Below the pieces are notes generated by a model. The model did no database searches. It was not told the origin of the DNA and saw only the letters and a program-made list of their open reading frames with translations. A stretch of 64,000 nucleotides of DNA from Candidatus Nitrotoga sp. BS (GTDB lineage Bacteria; Pseudomonadota; Gammaproteobacteria; Burkholderiales; Gallionellaceae), in assembly GCF_927797785.1 (NCBI RefSeq), contig NZ_CAKMLL010000068.1:53947-117946 (forward strand), given 5' to 3'. Both the position numbers and the translations under genes were made by a program. Shown here one piece after another: positions 20,638 through 31,077 of the stretch; the stretch's first letter is position 1, and every line of letters starts with the position of its first letter.

Positions 20638-21405
20638 TTAAAACAGTTTACGCGGCTTGCGCGGAGCCCGTGAAAACGCAATATCATATATCCAGTTAGG
20701 TAACAGCTTAAGTACGTGCCCCACGAGTCCCATCTGCCAAGGCACGACTGCAAATGAATTACCGGAAACAATTACTCGTGCTATGCGACGCGCTGCTTCG
20801 TCAGCTGACAAAATAAAAGGCATGGAGTACGGATTGATGGCGGTCATCGGCGTTTTGATGTAGCCAGGACAAATGGTAACTGCATGCATCCCACTACCAT
20901 GCAATTCCACACGCAAACTTTCCATATATGAGATTAACGCTGCCTTGGATGCGGAATAAGCACCTGCCCCCGGCAGCCCCCGAAATCCCGCCACACTGGC
21001 AATGCCAACCAGTGTCCCATGGCCTACCTCACGCATAGGTACAAGAAACGGTTGAAATGTTTTTATTACGCCCAACATATTGACATCCATTATCTGTTGG
21101 AAAACATCAATATCCTCGGCATAGTCAGTAAGCGTTCCGGCACTAATACCTGCATTAGCAATTACGATATCTGGCACACTCTTATGCGCAATGAAACGCT
21201 GCGCAGCCGCTTGCACGGCAGCCGAGTCACGCACATCCAGCGGGTAACAATAAACTTGTTGAGGATATTGCTTAGAGAGGCTTTGCAGATAATCAGCGCG
21301 ACGGGCAAACACCCCAACTATCGCGCCTTGCTCAAGATAATGCTGAGCCAGCGCCAGACCTAAGCCGCTGGATGCGCCGCTGATAACGACGCGTTGTGCA
21401 GTCAC
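20638..21405 (-). CDS. Short-chain dehydrogenase/reductase (SDR) of unknown substrate
   Basis: A 255-residue classical SDR with cofactor motif SGASSGLG (about 9-16), NAG (about 88-90) and catalytic YSASK (about 155-159). The start is GTG and overlaps the dsbA stop by one base, so the two genes are probably co-translated. The C-terminus (PNWIYDIAFSRAPRKPRKLF) looks membrane-associated and basic. Such SDRs commonly follow dsbA in betaproteobacteria; the substrate is unknown. Confidence 0.88.
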   Translation of the reverse strand: MTAQRVVISGASSGLGLALAQHYLEQGAIVGVFARRADYLQSLSKQYPQQVYCYPLDVRDSAAVQAAAQRFIAHKSVPDIVIANAGISAGTLTDYAEDIDVFQQIMDVNMLGVIKTFQPFLVPMREVGHGTLVGIASVAGFRGLPGAGAYSASKAALISYMESLRVELHGSGMHAVTICPGYIKTPMTAINPYSMPFILSADEAARRIARVIVSGNSFAVVPWQMGLVGHVLKLLPNWIYDIAFSRAPRKPRKLF

Positions 21406-22031
21406 TAACGTTTAACCAAGCGTTCCTTGCGTGCCTTGTCGATCATAGCGTTCAACACTTGTATGCTTTCATCCGGCCCTAGGCCACTAATCAGATATTT
21501 TCCATCCACCGTCAGCGACGGTGTACCGCGAATGCCATAAATCTTCGCCAATTGTTTACTGCGCGATATTTTGCTTTGCATGGTGAACGAATTGTAGGTA
21601 TCGCTGAATTTCTTGCGATCCACGCCACGCTGGCCAACAAAGTCAACGATCTTGGCTTTGTCGCTCAGGTCAATGTTGTTCACGTTCCAAGCATTGAACA
21701 GGTCGTCATGCAGCCGCATTCCCTGTCCAAGCAATTCCAATGTGTAATAAGTACGTGCCATCGGTTCCCATGATGCGTTGAAAATAGTCGGTACATAGAT
21801 CAACTCTACGTCCTTGGGAATCTTTTTTTCCCAAGCGGTCAACGTCGGGTGCATCTTAAAACAGTGTGAGCAGCCGTAGAAGAAAAATTCCAACACCTCA
21901 ATTTTGTTGCCTGCAGGCACCGACTGCGCCGAATTGAGTACTTTGTAATCTTTGCCAAGCTCAGGCTCGGCAAAAGCTTGGTTAACACATAACAAAGTTA
22001 GAACCACAAACAACTGTTTGATGAATTTCAT
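21405..22031 (-). CDS. dsbA: Thiol:disulfide interchange protein DsbA
   Basis: The start at 22031 is preferred because GGAG lies 7 bases upstream of that ATG, while the earlier ATG (22043) contains this site. The 208-residue product has a signal peptide ending at AFA (about 19-21) and a thioredoxin-fold active site C54-S-H-C57. A cis-proline loop is at GTPSLTV (about 163-169). It oxidises cysteine pairs in secreted proteins in the periplasm. It lies downstream of the SPOR gene and argS, as in many betaproteobacteria. Confidence 0.95.
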   Translation of the reverse strand: MKFIKQLFVVLTLLCVNQAFAEPELGKDYKVLNSAQSVPAGNKIEVLEFFFYGCSHCFKMHPTLTAWEKKIPKDVELIYVPTIFNASWEPMARTYYTLELLGQGMRLHDDLFNAWNVNNIDLSDKAKIVDFVGQRGVDRKKFSDTYNSFTMQSKISRSKQLAKIYGIRGTPSLTVDGKYLISGLGPDESIQVLNAMIDKARKERLVKR

Positions 22032-22300
22032 ATCTATCTCCATACAAAGTTAGGACTGCAAGCAAAAATATATCATAAAATTACCGCGTTAAAAAACATT
22101 ACTATTTGTTTGTGCTGCATATTTTTAATTCTGGCATATGAAATGTCACATTGCTTTTCAATACTGCCGAACAATAGAAACTTAATGCAGTTTCATGCAA
22201 ACAAATACGGAACATTCAGACTACAAGCTAAATTTATTAAAAACACTTCACAAAGTTAACTAGACAATTACTTCTATAACCAGCGAGCTTACGTTTTCGC

Positions 22301-22945
22301 CTATCTCGCAAGCATTGGAGTAGCGCTCACCCCATTTTGTTTCAACATGCTTAATGCAACACTCATTTTTTCTTTGTCTTTATAGGGGCCAATGTGCACG
22401 CGATGCCACACCCCTCTATCAGGAATGATCGCGATTTGCACACTGGCTTCTATGCCCAGCATAGCCAGCTTGGCTTTTAATCTATCTGCATCATCCGCAT
22501 TGGAAAATGAACCCGCCTGTAAAAAATAAATTGCTTTCGCAGTCTCATTGCTAGCTTTCTCAGTGTCTTTACCAGCAGACTTATTCGCCTTCGTTACCGT
22601 ATCGTCACGGTTATTTTGAATACGTTCTGCTGCATCTTGTTTGTCAGTCAACACCTTGTAAAACTCAAAGCGCGGTTTGCCATCATCCACACCTGATATA
22701 GCCGCCGAAGAAGTGGGTTCCTGCGCAGTTTTTTCTGTAGATGCGGGAAGCTGCTTCTTAGCGTCTGCTGCAAGCTTAGTTGTTTCATGTGAAACATTAC
22801 TTACGAACGAGTTAGGCGTCTTTAAAACAAACCATGCCACCCCACCCGCAATAGCCAGCCCCACTACCACGCCGACCAAAATGCCAGTCAGTAGCAGGCT
22901 GCCTTGGCGCGGCGCAGCGGATCGAGTGGTACTATTTTTATTCAT
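22301..22945 (-). CDS. SPOR domain protein (FtsN-like)
   Basis: A 214-residue bitopic protein: cytoplasmic basic N-terminus, transmembrane helix (about 17-40), an Ala/Lys/Glu-rich linker, then a SPOR domain from about residue 138 (YFLQAGSFSNADDADRLKAK to the end). SPOR domains bind denuded glycan strands at division septa. Its position directly after argS matches the betaproteobacterial FtsN-like gene. True equivalence to FtsN is not proven by sequence alone. Confidence 0.88.
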   Translation of the reverse strand: MNKNSTTRSAAPRQGSLLLTGILVGVVVGLAIAGGVAWFVLKTPNSFVSNVSHETTKLAADAKKQLPASTEKTAQEPTSSAAISGVDDGKPRFEFYKVLTDKQDAAERIQNNRDDTVTKANKSAGKDTEKASNETAKAIYFLQAGSFSNADDADRLKAKLAMLGIEASVQIAIIPDRGVWHRVHIGPYKDKEKMSVALSMLKQNGVSATPMLAR

Positions 22946-23077
22946 ATAATCAATCTTTAAAAAATTTCATGTATTCCCGCGAAGTTCATCGCGCAACCCA
23001 TAGAATTGGTAACGCCACATTTGAGTTCGACCTCGCGGCCTTGAAGTCCGACAGGCTGCTAGCGCAAGGAAGCCAAC

Positions 23078-24754
23078 CTACATTTTTTCCGGTGCGGAAA
23101 CCCCCAGCAGCACCAAGCCGTTGCGCATGACCTGTGCCACCGCAGCAATCAATGCCAACCGTGCCTGCTTAATGCCTTCTTCCTCAACCAGGAAGCGTGA
23201 AGCATTGTAATAGCTGTGAAAATCAGCGGCCAAATCCTTTAAGTAGAATGCAATCAGATGTGGTGCCAAATCTTCTGCAGCACTTTCTATCACATGCGGG
23301 TAGTCAATCAAGTGTTGTAACAAGGCGCGCTCGTAGTCACTCTCCAGCTCACTCACATCGGCTTGACCGAGCGCCGCAGTATCGCCACCCCACTGTCCCA
23401 ACACGCTGCAAATACGCGCATGAGCATATTGAATGTAATACACAGGGTTTTCATTGCTCTGCGATTTTGCCAGATCGATGTCAAACACCAGTTGAGAGTC
23501 AGGATGGCGCGCCGCCAGGAAGAAGCGTGTCGCATCGCAGCCCACCTCATCAATCAAGTCACGCAGAGTGACGTAACTGCCCGCGCGCTTGGATATTTTC
23601 ACCTCTTCGCCATTGCGCAGTACCGTTACCATCTGGTGCAACACATAATCCGGCCAACCTTTTGGAATGCCAACATCCAAAGCTTGCAGTCCCGCGCGCA
23701 CGCGAGTGATAGTGCTGTGATGATCCGCACCTTGTTCGTTAATGACCCGAGTAAAGCCGCGTCGCCATTTATCCAGGTGGTAGGCTATATCCGGTACAAA
23801 ATAAGTGAAATTGCCATCGCTCTTGCGCATTACACGGTCTTTGTCGTCGCCGAAGTCTGTCGTGCGCAGCCATAGTGCATTGTCCTGCTCATATGTGTGG
23901 CCACTGGCAATAAGTTTGCTGACAATTTCCTCCACTTTACCGTCGGTATACAGTGCAGACTCCAGCGAATGCACATCGAAATTTACGCCAAAGGCGCGCA
24001 AATCGAGATCCTGTTCACTACGCAGATAAGCTACCGCGAAATGGCGGATGGCAGTGGCATCATTTACATCACCTGATGCTCGCACATGCTGGTCGTCGGC
24101 TTCCACCGTTTCTTGCGCTAAATACGCACGAGCGACATCGGTAATATAATCGCCGCGATAACCATTTTCAGGCCACGATGGATCGTCAGGTGTCACACCC
24201 TTGCAGCGCAATTGTACGGATAGCGTGAGATTGTCAATCTGCGCACCAGCATCGTTATAGTAAAACTCCCGCGTTACATCCCAACCTGCCGCCAGCAACA
24301 CGCGGCACAAACAATCGCCTACCGCTGCACCGCGACCATGCCCTACATGCAGCGGCCCCGTTGGATTGGCAGAAACAAATTCCACTTGCAACTTACGACC
24401 CGCGCCCAGATGAATGTGGCCATAGCCCACCCCTGCCTGCAACACGCTGCGCACCACATTCTGTTTGGCTGCAGTCGTAATGAATACATTAATGAAACCC
24501 GCACCCGCAATCTCCACCTTTGCCACCACTAGAGATGCAGGCAAGGCCGCGATCAATGCTTGCGCGATATCACGTGGAGATTTGCGCAGCGGTTTTGCCA
24601 GCTGCATCGCCAGATTACAGGCGTAATCGCCATGCAGCACCTGTTTGGGACGCTCAATGAGGATGTCGGTCTGTGCCGCTTCAGGTGCAACAACACGCAC
24701 AGCCTGCGCGAACAATTCGGAAAGATGGGACTTGAAATTCAGGACAGCAAACAT
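23078..24754 (-). CDS. argS: Arginyl-tRNA synthetase
   Basis: A 558-residue class I synthetase. An N-terminal Add-1 domain is followed by the HIGH-type motif in [13 protein letters not shown] (about residues 130-142). The KMSKS counterpart is degenerate, KISKR in [13 protein letters not shown], as usual in ArgRS. A DALR anticodon-binding domain is at the C-terminus ([13 protein letters not shown]). The gene is followed by the SPOR gene after 132 bases. Confidence 0.97.
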   Translation of the reverse strand: MFAVLNFKSHLSELFAQAVRVVAPEAAQTDILIERPKQVLHGDYACNLAMQLAKPLRKSPRDIAQALIAALPASLVVAKVEIAGAGFINVFITTAAKQNVVRSVLQAGVGYGHIHLGAGRKLQVEFVSANPTGPLHVGHGRGAAVGDCLCRVLLAAGWDVTREFYYNDAGAQIDNLTLSVQLRCKGVTPDDPSWPENGYRGDYITDVARAYLAQETVEADDQHVRASGDVNDATAIRHFAVAYLRSEQDLDLRAFGVNFDVHSLESALYTDGKVEEIVSKLIASGHTYEQDNALWLRTTDFGDDKDRVMRKSDGNFTYFVPDIAYHLDKWRRGFTRVINEQGADHHSTITRVRAGLQALDVGIPKGWPDYVLHQMVTVLRNGEEVKISKRAGSYVTLRDLIDEVGCDATRFFLAARHPDSQLVFDIDLAKSQSNENPVYYIQYAHARICSVLGQWGGDTAALGQADVSELESDYERALLQHLIDYPHVIESAAEDLAPHLIAFYLKDLAADFHSYYNASRFLVEEEGIKQARLALIAAVAQVMRNGLVLLGVSAPEKM

Positions 24755-25035
24755 TACACAACACTTTCACAAGAAGCGTGAATTATAACACTTGATGGGG
24801 CTTATCCGATGGCAGGTGCAACTGTTAGGTACTTTCGCAAATGCTCTGAAATTAGAGCGTCAACCTTAAATCAGATTTATCCTACTTCAAGCTATCTTGC
24901 TGCACCTGCTGGGTTTGATGAGCCGCACCGAGTAGAATGTCAGCATGCATAATGCCATCGAAAATCACACACTAAAAATATTAGCTACCATTTTGTTACG
25001 CAACGCTATTTAGCGTAGTCAATCCACACGAACTT

Positions 25036-26265
25036 ATGATTATCTCAAAACAATGGCATATCTTTAGTGCCGCACCTCACCGCGTCATGTTCTTCGGCGG
25101 TGCGCTGCAAGCTGTCGCCGTAATGGTATGGCTGCTGACTGAGTTGCTGACAAGCTATGGTGTGCTCTGGCATCCCATAGCTTGGGCAATTGCACCGAAT
25201 GCCGCACACGCATGGTTAATGATGTACGGCCTGTTTCCGTTTTTCATGTTTGGCTTTCTGATGACGACCTATCCGCGTTGGATGAAAGGTAGCGACATTC
25301 CGCCGCATCGATATGTGCCCGCCTTTTTGCTGCTCATGCTAGGGGCTGTTAGTTTCTTTATCGGGCTATTGATTAGCCATACCCTATTGATTGTTGCCAT
25401 CTTCAGTACGCTATCGGGATGGCTCCTGGCACTGTATGCACTGTTGCGCGTATTGCTTGACACTACACACCAAAACAAACGTCACCCGCAACTCATTTTC
25501 ATCGCACTGAGCCTAGGTTGGTGCAGCCTCGTTGCCTACCTCATCTGGTTATTGAGTGGCAACACAACATGGTTGCGTTTCTCTATTCAAGGCGGACTGT
25601 GGTTATTTTTGTTACCGGTATTTTCCAGTGTTGCGCATCGTATGATTCCATTTTTCACCGCCAGTGCGCTGACGCATAACTATATCCCGAGCCCGCATTG
25701 GGCTTGGTGGGGCATATTGGTTGCCAGCGCGGGGCATGGTCTGTTGCAAATGAATGGTGCATCTGCCTGGCTTTGGCTATGCGACGCACCACTGGCTATC
25801 GTGGCACTCCATTTAACGCACAGCTGGGGATTACGCCGCAGCCTAAAATTCCCGCTGCTGGGCGTATTGCACATCGGCTTTGCCTGGCTAGGCATCGCCA
25901 TGCTGCTGTTCACTGCGCAAAGTTTTGTACTATTCATCAGCGATGGCAAAACTTTTATCTGGGGACTTGCACCTTTGCACGCACTGACCATAGGTTGCTT
26001 CTCCACTTTACTAATCGGCATGGCTACACGCGTCACACTCGGGCATTCCGGGCTGCCGATGAAAGTGGGTAAACCGATCAATTTGATGTTTATGGGATTG
26101 CAGCTTGTCGCCATACTGCGTGTGCTGGCGGACATATTGCCCATACAAACTGGACACTGGCTGTATGTCGCTGCTGGGGCCGTCTGGCTGGCGTGTTTTG
26201 GATCTTGGGCGGTGCGCTATTTACCAGTCTACTGGCGACCACGCACTGATGGTCGACCCGGTTGA
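25036..26265 (+). CDS. nnrS: NnrS family membrane protein
   Basis: A 409-residue polytopic protein with about 12 transmembrane segments. It begins with the family pattern SAAPHRVMFFGGALQA and has HAWLMMYGLFPFFMFGFLMT (about residues 56-75) and HALTIGCFSTLLIGMATRVT. NnrS proteins are heme- and copper-containing membrane proteins associated with nitric oxide stress and denitrification. No other nitrogen-oxide gene is nearby and no FNR/NNR box was seen upstream. It is convergent with hsdR. Confidence 0.9.
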   Translation: MIISKQWHIFSAAPHRVMFFGGALQAVAVMVWLLTELLTSYGVLWHPIAWAIAPNAAHAWLMMYGLFPFFMFGFLMTTYPRWMKGSDIPPHRYVPAFLLLMLGAVSFFIGLLISHTLLIVAIFSTLSGWLLALYALLRVLLDTTHQNKRHPQLIFIALSLGWCSLVAYLIWLLSGNTTWLRFSIQGGLWLFLLPVFSSVAHRMIPFFTASALTHNYIPSPHWAWWGILVASAGHGLLQMNGASAWLWLCDAPLAIVALHLTHSWGLRRSLKFPLLGVLHIGFAWLGIAMLLFTAQSFVLFISDGKTFIWGLAPLHALTIGCFSTLLIGMATRVTLGHSGLPMKVGKPINLMFMGLQLVAILRVLADILPIQTGHWLYVAAGAVWLACFGSWAVRYLPVYWRPRTDGRPG

Positions 26266-26305
26266 GCTGCACACACCACACCTCACATAATCTAAAAAAG
26301 CAATT

Positions 26306-28642
26306 TCAAACCGTTTCCTGGTAAAGGTACTTCTGGAAGTCGCTGAACACCTTGCCGATCTCCTCCGGCTTGCCAAGATCAGCCACGGCATCCGCAATTG
26401 AATCGTGATATTTCAGACACAGCAGCGGTTTCAACTTTGCCGAATCGAGTTCCTCCACGCCCACGCTGACATAGTGCGAGAGCACGAAGTCGAGGAAGAC
26501 CTGTTGTTTGCTGTTGAAGTGGGTGCTGATGAATGCCATCGCTTGGGCCGCACGCTCTTCGCGGGTGCGCGGAGCCAGGGCATAGGCCACATGGGCCAGC
26601 ACGTCAAACAGGTCACTCTTCTCCGCGTCGATAATCCTCTGCATTTCGGTCAGGTGATCCTTGCCGAAGCCTTTTTCGGCGAGCCCCTCCAAAAGCTTCC
26701 TGCGTGTATCCGGCGCGCCCCACAAGGCGCGCAGTTCTTCTTCGTCCTTGAAGAATTCGGGCAGCTTGCCGAACAGCGCTTCCATGAACTGCTGCGCCGA
26801 CATCGGTGTGCCGTCCGGGTGCCAGAAGCTGGTCACCATCATGTGTTGAATGGTGCGTGTCTTGCCGTCGGCGAGTTTGATCCTGATTTTCTGTCTCGCC
26901 TGATATTCCTCTGCCGGTTCTCGCGCTTCGATGGGCGCAATTGGCACGGAAACCGGCACGACTTCTCTCGGTTCCGGCTCAAGCGGCTCACCGTCCCACT
27001 TCGGATCGTTGAAATGATGGTGCGCCCTCACAAAATCATAGATCGTGAAGTAGTCCTTGCCGTCATAGAGTCGCGTGCCGCGCCCGATGATTTGTTTGAA
27101 CTCGATCATCGAATTGATAGGCCGCAGCAGCACGATGTTGCGCACGTTGCGGGCATCCACGCCGGTCGAGAGCTTCTGCGAAGTGGTCAGGATAGTGGGG
27201 ATGGTCTTCTCGTTATCCTGAAAATCCCGCAGGTTTTGATCACCCAAAGCGCCGTCATCGGCCGTCACCCGCTGGCAATAATTTGGGTCAGTGCTGCTCT
27301 TTGCCTGGTTGATCAGATCCCGTATCACCAGCGCGTGCGCTTGGTTCGCGCAGAAGACCAGCGTTTTCTCGCGTTGGTCGATCTGCGACATCAAGATTTC
27401 TACCCGCTTTTTCTCCCGTTCCCTGATCTCGATGATCTTGTTGAAGTCGGCTTCCTCGTAGCGTTTGCCCGCCTCGATCTCGCCTTCGACCAGCGTGTCA
27501 TCAGACGTATAGACGTATTCATCGAGCGTCGTGGAAATCTGCTTCACCCGGAACGGCGTTAAAAAGCCGTCATTGATGCCGTCCTTAAGCGAGTAGACGA
27601 ACACCGGCTCGCCGAAATAGTCGTAGGTATCCACGTTGTCGCGGCGCTTGGGCGTGGCAGTCAGGCCAAGCTGCACGGCGGGAGCGAAGTAGTCGAGGAT
27701 GCCGCGCCAGTTGCTTTCGTTATTCGCCCCACCCCGGTGGCACTCGTCGATGATGATAAAGTCGAAAAAATCCGGCGGATACTCGCCGAAATAGGGTGAA
27801 GGGTGGCCGTCCTTGGTCGGTCCGCTCATGAAGGTTTGGAAGATGGTGAAGAAAATGCTGCCGTTCTTCGGCACCTTGCCCTTCTTGCGGATATCCTCCG
27901 GGGCAATGCGAACCAGCGCATCTTCGGGGAAGGCCGAAAAGGCATTGAATGCCTGATTCGCCAGAATGTTACGATCAGCCAGGAACAGGATGCGCGGCCG
28001 CCGCGTCGGTTCGTTCTCAGTCTTCCAGTCGCCCAGATTCCAGCGGCTGTGGAACAGCTTCCACGCAAGTTGAAAAGCGATGAAGGTCTTGCCCGTGCCG
28101 GTCGCCAGCGTCAGCAGAATGCGCTGCTTCTGATCTGCGATGGCCTCAAGCACCCGTTCGATGGCGATGTCCTGATAGTAGCGCCCCTGAAAGTAGCCGC
28201 CCCGATCTTCGAACGGCACGGCCGCAAAGCGCTCGCGCCAGATGTTATGGGCGGGAAAGGTGCGGCTCCACAATTCCTCCGGCGAGGGATAGTGTTTCAA
28301 CTCACCCTCGATGCCGGTGTGCATGTCGATGCCGTAGATACCCTGCCCGTTGGTGGAATAGGTGTAGCGAATGGCCAGCTTGCCCGCGTAATCCTTGGCC
28401 TGTCCCACTCCCTCCGTCAGCAGTTTGTCCCACGCCTTGGCCTCGACTACCGCCAGCTTGGTGTTGCGATACTCCAGCACGTAATCGGCGGTGAGCCCTT
28501 TGCCGCGCTTGCCGTGGCCTTCGATGCGGCCGAGCGTGATTCGATACTCGCGGCGAATGCGGCTGCCTTCGACCACACCCCAGCCAGCCGCTGCAAGAGC
28601 TGGGTCGATGTGTTCGGCTCTGGTTTCAGCTTCGTTCATCAT
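26306..28642 (-). CDS. hsdR: Type I restriction endonuclease R subunit
   Basis: A 778-residue R subunit of the EcoEI-like type. The N-terminal PD-(D/E)xK nuclease is visible as D53 and E67-A-K69 (VVEAKAW). A superfamily 2 motor follows: Walker A ATGTGKT (K185), DECH at 299-302, LGLTATPKR and IGRGTRL. The C-terminal HsdM/HsdS-contact domain is present. All key residues are intact, so restriction activity is expected if the complex assembles. Its start overlaps the upstream fic gene by 17 bases. Its GC-rich third codon positions differ from the flanking housekeeping genes, which suggests acquisition. Confidence 0.95.
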   Translation of the reverse strand: MMNEAETRAEHIDPALAAAGWGVVEGSRIRREYRITLGRIEGHGKRGKGLTADYVLEYRNTKLAVVEAKAWDKLLTEGVGQAKDYAGKLAIRYTYSTNGQGIYGIDMHTGIEGELKHYPSPEELWSRTFPAHNIWRERFAAVPFEDRGGYFQGRYYQDIAIERVLEAIADQKQRILLTLATGTGKTFIAFQLAWKLFHSRWNLGDWKTENEPTRRPRILFLADRNILANQAFNAFSAFPEDALVRIAPEDIRKKGKVPKNGSIFFTIFQTFMSGPTKDGHPSPYFGEYPPDFFDFIIIDECHRGGANNESNWRGILDYFAPAVQLGLTATPKRRDNVDTYDYFGEPVFVYSLKDGINDGFLTPFRVKQISTTLDEYVYTSDDTLVEGEIEAGKRYEEADFNKIIEIREREKKRVEILMSQIDQREKTLVFCANQAHALVIRDLINQAKSSTDPNYCQRVTADDGALGDQNLRDFQDNEKTIPTILTTSQKLSTGVDARNVRNIVLLRPINSMIEFKQIIGRGTRLYDGKDYFTIYDFVRAHHHFNDPKWDGEPLEPEPREVVPVSVPIAPIEAREPAEEYQARQKIRIKLADGKTRTIQHMMVTSFWHPDGTPMSAQQFMEALFGKLPEFFKDEEELRALWGAPDTRRKLLEGLAEKGFGKDHLTEMQRIIDAEKSDLFDVLAHVAYALAPRTREERAAQAMAFISTHFNSKQQVFLDFVLSHYVSVGVEELDSAKLKPLLCLKYHDSIADAVADLGKPEEIGKVFSDFQKYLYQETV

Positions 28643-29699
28643 CTAAAGTAATCTGCGTCAAGAGTTCAAATAATGGCCGATTGATATAAAAATTTTTGCG
28701 GCCAACCTTTTTCTTTTCCACAAAACCATTTTTAGCAAGCGTATCCAAATGCTTTGCCGCAGTAATGCGCGAAACGCCTAAATCTTTTACCACAAACTCG
28801 ATCCTGGTATATGGATAGCGAAATAGATTATTAAGCAAATCCTGACTATAGATTTTAGGCAGTTCAGCGCGTAAGCGATGCTTGGTTGTTTGCATCAACG
28901 CCCGCAAATTCTTAATCAGTTTGATTTCACTTTTGGCAATTACAGCAATACCCCTCACGATATACACGCACCAATCTACCCAGTTATTGGTTTCCCTTGT
29001 TAATTGAAGCAGTCGGTAATACTGACTTTTCGTAGAGGTGATATAACGGCTTAAATACAGCACAGGCAAATCCAGCAAGCCTTCGCGCTGCAAGATCAGC
29101 AAATTGAGAATGCGCCCGGTGCGCCCATTGCCATCGTAAAACGGATGGATGCTTTCAAACTGGTGATGCGCAATCGCCATGCGCAATATTGGGTCCAGCT
29201 CATCATCGTCATGAATAAAATCCACCAAATCCGTCATCAACTTTTCTACCACCTCGGCATCTTGTGGCGGCTCATAAACCGTTGCGCCCGTGGTCTGGTT
29301 TTTAAGGACCGTGCCCGGCAGTTTCCTCAAGCCAGCATTGTTTTGTTCGACTGCTTCCTGCACGCGCAAAATCGTTCTCAATCGAATCAAGCCGGAGTCA
29401 CGCACGTCCTGATACCCCACCCTTAAAGCAGCGATATAGTTTTGTACTTCCTTGGCCGCAGGGGTAGCCGAGCTGCTTTGGTCGTAGGCATAGAGCTCGT
29501 CATGCGTGGTGATGATATTTTCTATTTCAGAGCTATCTTTCGCCTCCTGTATGGACAGCGTATCCAACAGAATCGCGCTGTTGGGCAAGGATTCACACAA
29601 ACCCTTCAACTCGGCCAAATGGCGGTGCGCCTCGGCCAGGCTTTGCCAGATAGCCTTAACTTCCAAGCTGGCATTTGAAGGTATCTGTAAAGCAATCAT
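28626..29699 (-). CDS. Fic family protein with C-terminal winged helix
   Basis: A 357-residue Fic (AMPylation-type) protein. The core motif is complete: HPFYDGNGRTGR at 185-196. The N-terminal inhibitory motif (S/T)xxxE(G/N) is present as S56-SEI-E60-N61, so it is an N-terminally auto-inhibited class II Fic. A DNA-binding winged helix follows (RIEFVVKDLGVSRITAAKHL, about 298-317). It sits between hsdS and hsdR on the same strand and overlaps hsdR. It is more AT-rich than hsdR and hsdM. Its target is unknown; a regulatory or back-up defence role within the island is inferred. Confidence 0.92.
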   Translation of the reverse strand: MIALQIPSNASLEVKAIWQSLAEAHRHLAELKGLCESLPNSAILLDTLSIQEAKDSSEIENIITTHDELYAYDQSSSATPAAKEVQNYIAALRVGYQDVRDSGLIRLRTILRVQEAVEQNNAGLRKLPGTVLKNQTTGATVYEPPQDAEVVEKLMTDLVDFIHDDDELDPILRMAIAHHQFESIHPFYDGNGRTGRILNLLILQREGLLDLPVLYLSRYITSTKSQYYRLLQLTRETNNWVDWCVYIVRGIAVIAKSEIKLIKNLRALMQTTKHRLRAELPKIYSQDLLNNLFRYPYTRIEFVVKDLGVSRITAAKHLDTLAKNGFVEKKKVGRKNFYINRPLFELLTQITLDDERS

Positions 29700-29838
29700 A
29701 CCGTTCGCCCTATAAAAACATAATAAGAAATTTCAATTATCTTATCATGTTGCAGACAACGTATATAAAAAAATGCATTTTCTTTTCACGTTATGTTAAG
29801 TAGGATTAAAAAACTGGGTTTTCTATACACATCATCAT

Positions 29839-31077
29839 TCATAGCTCGCCGGAAAAAGCCTGGTGCAGCAGGGATTTTTTCAATGCATCAAGGGCGGTAA
29901 GCTTGCGCTGGTAGATAGATTCGAGGCGATGGGTTTCTGAATCAATTTCTCTAACACTGGCTACAATTGCGCGTTGTGACTCTAGTTTATTTGGCACAGG
30001 GATTTTAAAATTAATGAGCGTTTTTATTGGCAATTGAGGTTGTGCAGCCCCAGATACATGACGAGTCATTTGACTTTTCATAATCCCAGATCGAAACACC
30101 TCAAAAAGGAATGAGGGTAATATTTTTCCTGTATTTGGCCGAAAAATAAGCATTCCTGAATTGATGCGGATGTTTTCAAACTCAACATCTTCATCGAAAA
30201 TCGCAACGTTTCCAATCGTGCCACGTGTGGTAAGAATTACGTCTTGACGCTGTAACTTACCTTTTCGCAAGACTTTGTCTTTTTCCTCAGAAATGAACAT
30301 CGTGGTGTCGAAGTTAAATCCATCAGGCCGTACATTTTTTGTGTTAATGAACAGGCAAAAACCTTCATCCGAGAAATCTTCTTTACTGGGGTAATTGCTA
30401 CCTCTATCGCCATCAATTATTTTCAATATAGAAGTATCGCCCAATTTTTTCTCCACCCACCCCTCACTCCGCTGTGTAAAGACAGCCTGCAGGTGACTTT
30501 CAAACAATGCACGGGCGTTTTGAAGGTTCTTTTCGGCGTTGGCTTTAGCGGTGGAGAGGCCGTCGAAGGCTTCGTCGAGGATGGCGACGATGCGGCGCTG
30601 TTCTGCAACAGGTGGCACAGGAATATTGTGGCTTTCGAGAAATTCCTTGGAAACACGTTTATGACCGACCGCTCCAGTCATTGATTTGGCACCTTCCTCG
30701 CGAAAGGATGGCTGCAACAAAAAATAGTAGAGGTAGGTTGCTGTCAGCTCTGAATTTGGGCGGATAACAAAATATTCACTGGAGCCAAAGCCAATGCCAT
30801 TCACCAGATTGCGAGCGATGCCCAACTTGCCGTTTTCAAAACATGGGGTGATTTTGGCCAAGAGCACATCACCGTCGGCAAAGTAGGTATAGCTTCCGGC
30901 TACTTCAGAAAACGAGCGGGCATCTGACGATTCCAGATACATACGGTCGATACCGAGCACGTCCATTGATGCGAATGAAACCTTGTCCGTAGCGCAGAGC
31001 TTAGCTTTTGCCTCTGACTTTGGCGGCTTAAATGTGCATAAATCTCTGAGAGATTTTATTGCCCACCCCGCCTTCAT
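29839..31077 (-). CDS. hsdS: Type I restriction specificity subunit
   Basis: A 412-residue S subunit with two target-recognition domains (about 1-150 and 205-355). Each is followed by a helical spacer: PPVAEQRRIVAILDEAFDGL (from about residue 155) and KLESQRAIVASVREI followed by LTALDALKKSLLHQAFSGEL at the C-terminus. The two TRDs would read a bipartite DNA site that cannot be predicted here. Its start overlaps the stop of the GIY-YIG gene by four bases (ATGA). Confidence 0.93.
   Translation of the reverse strand: MKAGWAIKSLRDLCTFKPPKSEAKAKLCATDKVSFASMDVLGIDRMYLESSDARSFSEVAGSYTYFADGDVLLAKITPCFENGKLGIARNLVNGIGFGSSEYFVIRPNSELTATYLYYFLLQPSFREEGAKSMTGAVGHKRVSKEFLESHNIPVPPVAEQRRIVAILDEAFDGLSTAKANAEKNLQNARALFESHLQAVFTQRSEGWVEKKLGDTSILKIIDGDRGSNYPSKEDFSDEGFCLFINTKNVRPDGFNFDTTMFISEEKDKVLRKGKLQRQDVILTTRGTIGNVAIFDEDVEFENIRINSGMLIFRPNTGKILPSFLFEVFRSGIMKSQMTRHVSGAAQPQLPIKTLINFKIPVPNKLESQRAIVASVREIDSETHRLESIYQRKLTALDALKKSLLHQAFSGEL

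Noticed and set aside
24755..25035. FNR/NNR box upstream of nnrS
   Set aside because: No TTGAT-N4-ATCAA type site was found in the 280-base gap.
26405..27562. Long plus-strand open frame opposite hsdR
   Set aside because: It is a shadow produced by the GC-rich third positions of hsdR; the translation has no family features and hsdR is intact.
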